This document shows positions 6,688-12,777 of a stretch of DNA of 12,777 nucleotides, in pieces. Source of the stretch: Fusobacterium sp. (GTDB lineage: Bacteria; Fusobacteriota; Fusobacteriia; Fusobacteriales; Fusobacteriaceae); NCBI GenBank assembly GCA_019410665.1, contig DXSD01000014.1, positions 1 to 12,777 of the forward strand, read 5' to 3'. The number at the start of each line of letters is the position of its first letter. Position 1 is the stretch's first letter. The notes under the pieces were generated by a model that saw only the letters and a program-made list of their open reading frames with translations, was not told the DNA's origin and did no database searches. A program made the position numbers and the translations under genes.

Positions 6688-7218
6688 CTAAATTACATCA
6701 TATGTAATATTTAAATTAGTATAAATACACATCTCTCCTGCTATACTCATAGCCTCAATAGCTATCTGTTCTACACTTAAATCTTTTCCATGTAAAAGTA
6801 AGGCTCTAGCTGCTGCATAAGCATAATTTCCTCCACTTCCAATAGCAGCTACATCTCCGTCTGGTTCTATAACATCTCCATTTCCTGACAATACTAAAAG
6901 TGTATTTTTATCAGCAACTATCAACATAGCATCTAAAACTCTTAGAGCTTTGTCATTTCTCCACTCTTTTGCTAACTCAACAGCTGCTTTCTTTAAATTT
7001 CCAGCAAACTCATCTAATTTAGCCTCAAATTTATCCATTAAAGCAAAAGCATCAGCAGCTGTTCCCGCAAATCCTGCCATTACATTATATTTCTCTATTT
7101 TTCTTATCTTTTTTGCATTACTTTTAAATACTACATCTCCAAAAGTTACTTGTCCATCTCCAGCCATAGCAACTTTTCCATCTTTTTTTATAGCGACAAT
7201 AGTAGTAGCTTTTATCAT
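6688..7218 (-). CDS. hslV: ATP-dependent protease peptidase subunit HslV (ClpQ)
   Basis: HslV is the proteasome-beta-like N-terminal-threonine peptidase that forms a double hexamer and, with the HslU ATPase, degrades cytoplasmic proteins. The 176 residues begin with MIKA followed by TTIVAI, so the catalytic Thr would be T5 after removal of a four-residue propeptide, similar to the short leader of Bacillus ClpQ. With T5 as residue 1, the family Asp17 (D21, in AGDGQVTFG), Lys33 (K37, in SNAKK) and the Ser of GSGG (S128) are all present, so it looks active. VMAGFAGTAADAF and AVELAKEWRNDK are further family blocks. The ATG has a strong GAGGAG site. It follows the Xer-like gene by 26 bases, like codV-clpQ in Firmicutes, but the next gene is yqeH, not hslU. 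The ATPase partner must be elsewhere in the genome if the system works. Confidence 0.96.
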   Translation of the reverse strand: MIKATTIVAIKKDGKVAMAGDGQVTFGDVVFKSNAKKIRKIEKYNVMAGFAGTAADAFALMDKFEAKLDEFAGNLKKAAVELAKEWRNDKALRVLDAMLIVADKNTLLVLSGNGDVIEPDGDVAAIGSGGNYAYAAARALLLHGKDLSVEQIAIEAMSIAGEMCIYTNLNITYDVI

Positions 7219-7244
7219 ATAACTCTCCTCACTATATTATAACT

Positions 7245-8114
7245 TTAAATTGTTATCTTTACTAAATCTTGATATATTTTCGTACTTTCAATAGTTACAT
7301 GTCCCATTAGTTCTTTTAAATAAAGAATATTCATTCCTGATGAAAGCATATGTACAGCAAAAGTATGTCGAAAACTATACGGACTTATCTCTCTAACAAT
7401 ACCAGCTTTCATGGCATATCTATCAATTATTCTCCTAAGAGATCTATCACTCAATCTAGTTCCTGACCCATTTACAAAAAGTATATCTGAATTATATTTT
7501 TCCTTGTATTTTATTTTTTTAGCATCTATGTATCTTTTATAAAATTCCCTTGTTCGTTCACTAAAAAATACAACTCTAATACTTTTACCACTTCTTACAT
7601 AAAGCTCTCTACGATCAAGATCAAAAACACTCTCTCCTAAAGCTAACATCTCTGCAGTAGTTATCCCACTTGAGTAGAGTAATTCCAATATCAACCTATC
7701 TCGTAGTCCATTAGCATTTTCTAATTTTATTACTGAACGGAGTCTATTTATCTCCTCTAAAGTCAAAATATCAGGCTTCTCCACATAAAAACTTGGAGAA
7801 GCAATCACTTCTACAGGACTCTGTTTAATTATTCCAACTTTCACCAGATACTTAAAAAAAGAACGCATTGATGATAATTTTCGATTTATGGTTCTTTTTG
7901 TTATTCCTTCTTCTTGAAGGTTTGCTATAAAACCTCTTAACATCACAGAATCAATCTCAATACTTCTTTCAATTTTTTCTATTTCCTTTAAATAATGAGT
8001 CAATTGTTCTAGATCTTTTCTCATTGATTTCACAGTGTTTGGACTTTTATTTTCTCCAAATTCTGCAAAATATAGAAATTTTTTTATATCCTTTTCAATC
8101 TCATTAGTTTCCAT
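7245..8114 (-). CDS. xerC: XerC/CodV-like tyrosine recombinase with altered active site
   Basis: A 289-residue protein with the two-domain layout of Xer recombinases: an N-terminal SAM-like core-binding domain (about 1-100, with SPNTVKSMRKDL and KRTINRKLSSMRSFFKYL) and a C-terminal catalytic domain (about 115-289). The nucleophile Tyr (Y281 in STKIYQDL), the box II Arg (R249 in SPYSFRH) and the following His (H272 in LMGHVTIEST) are present at XerD-like spacing. However, the box I Arg, normally in a TGLRxSE motif, is Thr (T152 in SSGITTAEMLAL), and the His of SPHxxRH is Tyr (Y246). The beta-hairpin Lys is displaced (K177 in SGKSIR). Position between trmFO and hslV is the usual place of xerC/codV, hence the symbol, which rests on synteny. 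It may be inactive, a structural partner, or an accessory factor. The reading frame is intact. The ribosome site GGAGTGA sits rather far (about 11 bases) from the ATG. Confidence 0.85.
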   Translation of the reverse strand: METNEIEKDIKKFLYFAEFGENKSPNTVKSMRKDLEQLTHYLKEIEKIERSIEIDSVMLRGFIANLQEEGITKRTINRKLSSMRSFFKYLVKVGIIKQSPVEVIASPSFYVEKPDILTLEEINRLRSVIKLENANGLRDRLILELLYSSGITTAEMLALGESVFDLDRRELYVRSGKSIRVVFFSERTREFYKRYIDAKKIKYKEKYNSDILFVNGSGTRLSDRSLRRIIDRYAMKAGIVREISPYSFRHTFAVHMLSSGMNILYLKELMGHVTIESTKIYQDLVKITI

Positions 8115-8132
8115 ATTTACTTATATCACTCC

Positions 8133-8138
8133 ATTATA
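8133..8138 (-). promoter_or_regulatory. Possible -10 box before the Xer-like gene
   Basis: A perfect TATAAT on the minus strand lies in the 47-base gap between trmFO and the recombinase gene, 18 bases upstream of its ATG. No good -35 is found at 16-18 bases (GAATAA is the nearest) and the start point would fall within the ribosome site, so at best this is a minor internal promoter giving a very short leader. Confidence 0.25.
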
Positions 8139-8161
8139 CCCATTTTTAAGAGTAATTATTC

Positions 8162-9472
8162 CTATAAGTTTGATAATTTTTCTTCTAGATATTCCAAAGC
8201 TATATTAGATATTTTATTATATCTCTCTTTTTTATCTCTGATTTTTTCATCTAAACTTCTAATAATTCCAAAATTTGGTCCCATTGGTTGAAAATTTTTC
8301 TTTTCCTCAGTTATATATTTTACCATAGCTCCAATAGCACTTCTATCATCTAGAATGAAACTTTCTTTTCCTTCTAATCTATGAGCTATATTTATAGCAG
8401 CCATCATTCCAGTAGCAATTGAAGAAACATATCCTTCACTTCCTGTAATCTGACCAGCAAAATATACATTATCCTTTGTTTTTAATTTTAAACTCTCATC
8501 TAATAGTAGAGTAGAATTTATAAAAGTATTCCTATGCATAACTCCATATCTTATAAATTCTGCATTTTCAAGCCCTGGTATCATAGAAAATACTCTTTTT
8601 TGTTCTCCCCATTTTAAATTTGTCTGAAATCCTACTAAATTATAAAGTTTTCCATCTTTATCATCTTGTCTAAGTTGCACTACAGCATAGTCCATTTTAT
8701 CAGTTTTAGGATTTATTAATCCCTTAGGTTTTAATGGACCAAATACTAAAGTTCTCTCTCCAGTCATAGCTATTCTTTCTACTGGCATACAAGCATCAAA
8801 AATCTTTTCCTCTTCAAAAGCCTTTAATGGAGCTCTTTCAGCTGTAATTAAGGCGTTATAAAAAGCATAATACTGTTCTTTATCCATAGGACAGTTAATA
8901 TATTCTCCCTCTCCCTTTCCATAACGAGACTGACGATAAGCTATATCCATATTTATTGACTCTAAAGTTACTATTGGTGCTGCTGCATCATAAAAATATA
9001 GATAGTCGCTATGAGTTAACTCAGCAATTTTTTTAGATAGAGTTTCAGAAGTTAATGGTCCTGAAGCTATAAGTACAATTTTATCCTCAGGAATATCTAC
9101 TAATTCCTCTTCTATTATCTCAATATTATCCATCTCTCTTAGTACTTTTGTTACCTCTTGAGAAAATCCCTCTCTATCAACAGCAAGAGCCTGTCCAGCA
9201 GGTACTCTATTATTATCTGCACATTTTATCACTAAAGAATCTAGTCTTCTAAGCTCCTCCTTCATAAGACCTGAAGCATTTGATAAATTATCAGCTCCTA
9301 AAGAGTTACTACATACTAACTCAGCAAAGTCATTACTTTTATGAGCTTCTGTTTTTTTTACCTTCTTCATCTCATAAAGTTTTACTTTTATTCCTCTCTT
9401 TGCTAACTGATAAGCAGCTTCACTTCCTGCAAGTCCAGCCCCTACTATTACTACTTCTTTATTATATGTCAT
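8162..9472 (-). CDS. trmFO: Folate/FAD-dependent tRNA (uracil-54-C5)-methyltransferase TrmFO
   Basis: TrmFO uses 5,10-methylene-tetrahydrofolate and reduced FAD to make 5-methyluridine at position 54 of the tRNA T-loop, instead of SAM-dependent TrmA. The protein (436 residues) starts with a dinucleotide-binding fold (VVIVGAGLAGSEAAYQLA) and contains FAELVCSNSL with C54 and FDACMPVE with C228, the two cysteines known in Bacillus TrmFO (Cys53 and Cys226) as important for methyl transfer and flavin attachment. LIASGPLTS, CPMDKEQYYAFYNAL, QLRQDD and AGQITGSEGYVSSIATG are further family blocks. Start choice: TTG (9473-9475) and ATG (9470-9472) are adjacent. AAGGAG within the end of topA is three bases from the TTG but six from the ATG, so I use the ATG. 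The gene begins essentially at the topA stop, so the two are coupled. The recombinase gene follows after 47 bases. Confidence 0.97.
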   Translation of the reverse strand: MTYNKEVVIVGAGLAGSEAAYQLAKRGIKVKLYEMKKVKKTEAHKSNDFAELVCSNSLGADNLSNASGLMKEELRRLDSLVIKCADNNRVPAGQALAVDREGFSQEVTKVLREMDNIEIIEEELVDIPEDKIVLIASGPLTSETLSKKIAELTHSDYLYFYDAAAPIVTLESINMDIAYRQSRYGKGEGEYINCPMDKEQYYAFYNALITAERAPLKAFEEEKIFDACMPVERIAMTGERTLVFGPLKPKGLINPKTDKMDYAVVQLRQDDKDGKLYNLVGFQTNLKWGEQKRVFSMIPGLENAEFIRYGVMHRNTFINSTLLLDESLKLKTKDNVYFAGQITGSEGYVSSIATGMMAAINIAHRLEGKESFILDDRSAIGAMVKYITEEKKNFQPMGPNFGIIRSLDEKIRDKKERYNKISNIALEYLEEKLSNL

Positions 9473-9475
9473 CAA

Positions 9476-11752
9476 CTACTCCTTATTTTTTACTATCTTT
9501 CTTATATTTTTACACTCTGGATACCCTGTACAAGCCAAGTATTTACCCCATCTGCTTCTACCTATTCTAAATGGTTTACCACACTTTTCACAAACTCCAG
9601 CCTCCTTTATAATTCTTTCATCTTCAGCTAAAAGTCTTGAAAGCTCTTTATTAATCTGCATAACACCATCTTTTTCTTCCACTTGATTATTAGCTAAAGC
9701 TTTTCTAATCTCTGGAGGTAATGGCATTCTTAAATTATCTTGAGAGTATTTTTCACTTTCTAAATAACTTCCGAATCTTCCTGTTTTCAATAGATACATA
9801 TCACCATTCTCAGTTTTTACATCTGTTGGTTTTCCAAGCTTAGCTTTTACAACCTCTTCTACTTTTTCTTTTACAAAGATCTTCCCATTTTTTATCTCTT
9901 CCGCAGGTATCTCAATTCCCTTTAAAGATATCTTTTCTTGGCAACCATTTTCCTCATCAACATGGGGACAAGCCAAATATCTTCCAAACCTTCCTGTTTT
10001 TAAAATCATATTTCCTTTTCCACAAGAACAAGGAACATCAGATTCTATAATACGATTAGACTCTTCCTCAACTTTTATAGAAAATTTATCTATGTACCCT
10101 TTTAATTCTTTATAAAAGATAGATAGAAGCTTTATCCAATCCTGTTCTCCCTCTGCTACCTCATCTAAGTGATTTTCCATCTCAGCTGTAAATTTTACAT
10201 TCATTATATTGGGAAAATTTTCATCTAAAGCATCTTTTATCTCAAAACCTAACTCTGTAGGAACAAAACTTTTTCCCTCTATTTTTACATACTCTCTTTT
10301 CTTTAATGTCTCTATTATAGAAGCGTAAGTAGATGGTCTTCCAATTCCTTCAGCCTCTAGTTTTTTTACTAAAGATGATTCTGTAAATCTTGAAGGTGGC
10401 TTTGTAAAATCCTCTTTTATATTTAATTTTTCAAGAACTGTTTTATCTCCCACTTTTATCTCTGGAAAATCTCCAAGTGGTAAGTCCTCTTCCTCTTTAA
10501 ATATTTTATAATATCCATCAAATATTATCTTATTTATTGTTCCTCTAAAATCAAACTCTCCATAATTTGCCACTAATTCAAACTGTTCATATTTCATAGG
10601 TGCTAATTGAGATATTAAAAATCTATCCCATATTAATTTATAAAGTTTCATTTGATCCTTATCTAAACTTGAGTTTAAACTTTCTGGAGTAAGATTAATA
10701 TCAGTTGGACGTATTGCCTCATGAGCATCTTGAATTTTCTGTTTACTTTTACTCTCTTTTTTTACTCCTAAATACTCTTTTCCAAAGTTTTCTAGTATAT
10801 AGTTCTTAGCCATCTCTTGTGCATCTTCAGAGATTCTTGTAGAGTCAGTTCTCATATAAGTAATAAGTCCCTTATGAGTTCCATTTACATCTATACCTTC
10901 ATATAATCCTTGAGCAACCCTCATAGTTTTAGATGCCGAAAATCCTAAATAAGATGAAGCTAGTTGTTGAAGTGTACTTGTTTTCAAAGGTAATGGAGAG
11001 TTTTTCGTTCTCTTTGTCACCTTTGCTTCAACAATTGAAAACTCCTCTTTCTCTATCTTTTTTATCTCTTTTACAACTTTTTCATCTGTTAATCTATCAA
11101 TTTTTTTTCCTGCTACTTTATATAATGAAAGCTTTAGGTTATTAGTAAAATCTCCTTTAATCTCCCAAAATTTCACTGGAATAAATTTTTTTATCTCTTG
11201 TTCTAAATCACAAATAAGCTTTAGAGCTACTGATTGAACTCTTCCTGCACTTGTATTAGAAGCTACACTTTTCCATAATAATGAGCTTATTCCATAACCT
11301 ACAAGTCTATCTAAAATACGCCTCGCTTGCTGGGCATTTACTTTATCCATATCTATCTCTCTTGGATGTGTTATAGACTCCTTTATAGCATGTTCAGTTA
11401 TCTCATTAAATTCTATCCTGTTAGCTTCCTTCTCATCTAACTTTAAAGCATAAGCTATGTGCCAAGCTATTGCTTCTCCCTCTCTATCTGGGTCAGAAGC
11501 TAAATATACTTTATCAGATTTTTTAGCTAAAGCTTTTAAATTTTTTATTACCTCTCCCTTTCCCTTTATAGTGGAATATGAAGGAGTAAAATTATTTTCT
11601 ATATCTACACCTAATTTACTTTTAGGTAGATCCCTTACATGTCCAAAAGATGCTACCACTTGAAAGTTCTTCCCCAAAATTTTTTCAATTGTCTTAGCCT
11701 TTGCTGGCGATTCAACTATAACTAAATTTTTCTTTGTTGTTGTTTTTGCCAC
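9476..11752 (-). CDS. topA: DNA topoisomerase I (type IA)
   Basis: Topoisomerase I relaxes negative supercoils by a 5'-phosphotyrosine single-strand passage mechanism. The 758 residues begin with the TOPRIM domain, with E14 in VIVESPAKAK and the metal-binding DPDREGEA (87-94). The core contains VQSVALKLICDLE and the active-site Tyr Y299 in ITYMRTDS, plus DAHEAIRPT and GIGRPSTYASII. The C-terminal part holds three related modules: a Cys-bearing one (C575, C577, C595, C604, with TGRFGRYLACP), a middle one without Cys (TGRFGSYLES, about 656-666), and a final zinc ribbon (C721, C724, C741, C747, with GKYLACTGYPECKNI). The start is GTG with AGGGGTGA (11758-11765) five bases upstream. A promoter lies in the 76-base gap after dprA. 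trmFO starts at its stop codon. Size and motifs are complete. Confidence 0.98.
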   Translation of the reverse strand: MAKTTTKKNLVIVESPAKAKTIEKILGKNFQVVASFGHVRDLPKSKLGVDIENNFTPSYSTIKGKGEVIKNLKALAKKSDKVYLASDPDREGEAIAWHIAYALKLDEKEANRIEFNEITEHAIKESITHPREIDMDKVNAQQARRILDRLVGYGISSLLWKSVASNTSAGRVQSVALKLICDLEQEIKKFIPVKFWEIKGDFTNNLKLSLYKVAGKKIDRLTDEKVVKEIKKIEKEEFSIVEAKVTKRTKNSPLPLKTSTLQQLASSYLGFSASKTMRVAQGLYEGIDVNGTHKGLITYMRTDSTRISEDAQEMAKNYILENFGKEYLGVKKESKSKQKIQDAHEAIRPTDINLTPESLNSSLDKDQMKLYKLIWDRFLISQLAPMKYEQFELVANYGEFDFRGTINKIIFDGYYKIFKEEEDLPLGDFPEIKVGDKTVLEKLNIKEDFTKPPSRFTESSLVKKLEAEGIGRPSTYASIIETLKKREYVKIEGKSFVPTELGFEIKDALDENFPNIMNVKFTAEMENHLDEVAEGEQDWIKLLSIFYKELKGYIDKFSIKVEEESNRIIESDVPCSCGKGNMILKTGRFGRYLACPHVDEENGCQEKISLKGIEIPAEEIKNGKIFVKEKVEEVVKAKLGKPTDVKTENGDMYLLKTGRFGSYLESEKYSQDNLRMPLPPEIRKALANNQVEEKDGVMQINKELSRLLAEDERIIKEAGVCEKCGKPFRIGRSRWGKYLACTGYPECKNIRKIVKNKE
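9478..9487 (-). promoter_or_regulatory. Ribosome site for trmFO inside the topA 3' end
   Basis: The last sense codons of topA on the minus strand read AAT AAG GAG before the stop, supplying AAGGAG for trmFO. Its spacing of six bases to the ATG at 9470-9472, against three to the adjacent TTG, decides the start and shows the two genes are translationally linked. Confidence 0.65.
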
Positions 11753-11790
11753 TTACTTCACCCCTATCGGTCTTTCATCTTTTCCGTTTC

Positions 11791-11819
11791 ATTCTACTAA
11801 ATTCTTAAAAAAAAATCAA
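11791..11819 (-). promoter_or_regulatory. Promoter of the topA operon
   Basis: On the minus strand, -35 TTGATT (11814-11819), a 17-base spacer starting with a T run, and -10 TAGAAT (11791-11796). The same -10 word is used by the ftsY promoter. Transcription would start near 11784, about 32 bases before the topA GTG. dprA transcripts may also read through, since no hairpin terminator is seen in the 76-base gap between dprA and topA. Confidence 0.65.
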
Positions 11820-11828
11820 GTTTTCTCT

Positions 11829-12777
11829 TTAATTTTTTCTCCTATACTTTCCTCCAGGTACACTTACTACTACTTTTTTTATCTCTAAATCCATTAAAAT
11901 AGATAGTATCTCCCCTGCTTTCATAGAGCTCTCTATTATAAGTTCATCTAGATTTTTTTCTCTTTCAAGGATATTGTATATTTTTTCTTCATACTCTGTC
12001 AAATTTAATTTACTTTTTTTCTCCCTTTTCACACTCCAACCAAATTCCACTAAAATATCCTCAACAGAAGTTACTAATTTAGCACTTGCATTTTTTATAA
12101 GATTATTACACCCTTCAGATACAGGTGAAAAAATCTCTCCTGGAACTGCAAAAACCTCTCTTCCCTCTTCTAAAGCTAATTCAGCAGTTATAAGACTCCC
12201 TCCCTTAACTTTACTCTCAATTACCACTATTCCCTGTGATAACCCTACAATTATTCTATTCCTCATAGGAAAATTAAAGGAAAAAGGTTCTGTTCCTAGG
12301 GGATATTCACTAATTAAAAGTCCCTTTTCTCCTATTACTTGCCAAAGCTTTTCATTCTCTTTAGGATATACAACATCTAATCCACTACCTATTACCGCTA
12401 TAGTTTTCCCATTATTTTCTAAAGTTTTTTTATGACATACTGTATCTATTCCACTTGCAAGTCCACTTACAGTTACAACTCCATTTTCCACTAACCCTTT
12501 TACCAATTTTTCACAGGCTATTTTTCCATAAGTAGTAGCTCTTCTTGTTCCAACAACTCCTATTTTTCTACTTTTCAAAAGAGAAATATCCCCTTTATAA
12601 TATAAAAATATAGGGGGTTTTGCTATATTTTTTAACTCTTCTGGATACTCATCATCTCTTATGAAAAGTAATGAAATTTTTCTTTCTTCTAATATTTTTA
12701 TCTCTTGCTCTAAATCTATCTTTTTAGAAGAATAGATCTTATCTAAATCTTCCTCATCTAAATTACAATATTTTTTT
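11829..12777 (-). CDS. dprA: DNA-processing protein DprA, 5' end outside the window
   Basis: DprA binds incoming single-stranded DNA and loads RecA during natural transformation; the gene is also widespread in species not known to be competent. The window holds 315 codons up to the stop, and the frame stays open to the right edge with no stop, so the true start lies beyond 12777. A TTG at 12576-12578 opens a shorter frame but is internal: the codons upstream of it still encode DprA-like sequence such as DDEYPEELKNI and PPIFLYYKGDISLL. The Rossmann core follows with GVVGTRRATTYG, VSGLASGIDTVCH, VIGSGLDVVYP, SEYPLGTEPF, FPMRNRIIVGLS, GSLITAELALEEGREVFAVPG and SEGCNNLIKNASA. The C-terminal 60 residues (from LNLTEYEEKIYNIL) form the winged-helix-like domain and end in GGKYRRKN. 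It lies 76 bases upstream of topA, as in many bacteria. Confidence 0.96.
   Translation of the reverse strand, partial: KKYCNLDEEDLDKIYSSKKIDLEQEIKILEERKISLLFIRDDEYPEELKNIAKPPIFLYYKGDISLLKSRKIGVVGTRRATTYGKIACEKLVKGLVENGVVTVSGLASGIDTVCHKKTLENNGKTIAVIGSGLDVVYPKENEKLWQVIGEKGLLISEYPLGTEPFSFNFPMRNRIIVGLSQGIVVIESKVKGGSLITAELALEEGREVFAVPGEIFSPVSEGCNNLIKNASAKLVTSVEDILVEFGWSVKREKKSKLNLTEYEEKIYNILEREKNLDELIIESSMKAGEILSILMDLEIKKVVVSVPGGKYRRKN

Noticed and set aside
9280..9570. Plus-strand Leu-rich frame across the trmFO-topA junction, which could look like a membrane peptide
   Set aside because: Its Leu and Tyr runs come from the complement of Lys/Glu-rich codons in two confident genes, and it has no ribosome site.
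11764..11778. Four-codon mini-ORF (MKDR, then stop) in the topA leader ending at its ribosome site, considered as a leader peptide
   Set aside because: It would begin only about six bases after the predicted RNA start with no ribosome site, and such short ORFs are expected by chance.
11974..12435. 153-codon open frame on the plus strand opposite dprA
   Set aside because: It lies fully antisense to conserved DprA blocks, and its Ser/Pro/Phe-rich composition is what the reverse complement of this AT-rich gene gives.
1..12777. Mobile elements, CRISPR arrays, defence islands, tRNA or rRNA genes
   Set aside because: I saw no transposase, terminal inverted repeats, regularly spaced direct repeats or tRNA-like cloverleaf. 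The Xer-like gene lies in a conserved housekeeping locus rather than beside attachment sites.

Overview
This 12.8 kb window is very AT-rich chromosomal DNA with every convincing gene on the minus strand, so transcription runs from high to low coordinates. Base composition, protein style and gene order (dprA-topA-trmFO-xer-hslV, then yqeH; separately ftsY and pta-ackA) suggest a Fusobacterium-type anaerobe. That assignment is inference from familiarity, not from a search. I see no phage, IS, CRISPR array, tRNA or rRNA. No stretch without a gene exceeds about 150 bases, and coding density is above 90 percent.

Layout in transcription order. The 3' part of dprA (DNA-uptake and recombination mediator) enters at the right edge and is cut by the window end. 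A good promoter (TTGATT-N17-TAGAAT) in the short gap then precedes topA (topoisomerase I). After topA, closely packed genes follow: trmFO (tRNA m5U54 methylation), a XerC/CodV-like tyrosine recombinase, hslV (proteasome-like peptidase), yqeH (circularly permuted ribosome-assembly GTPase), a small membrane-anchored pseudopilin-like protein, and a COG2509-like FAD-dependent dehydrogenase. Gaps in this run are 2 to 47 bases, which fits one long operon ending at a hairpin at 3594-3640. ftsY (SRP receptor) follows as its own unit with an extended -10 promoter just after that hairpin. The last unit is pta-ackA, with its own extended -10 promoter, making ATP and acetate from acetyl-CoA. ackA ends three bases from the left edge.

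Most of the content is housekeeping: DNA topology and recombination, tRNA modification, ribosome assembly, proteolysis, membrane targeting and fermentation. I found no clear new defence or mobile system. Points worth a second look are: a tyrosine recombinase in the xerC position that lacks the first catalytic arginine and the His of the HxxR motif while keeping the nucleophilic Tyr; a pseudopilin-like protein without the usual Glu5, coupled to yqeH; two extra CxxC pairs in YqeH; a Cys-x7-CxxCxxC cluster in the flavoprotein; hslV with no hslU next to it; and start sites for pta, trmFO and dprA that differ from a longest-ORF call.
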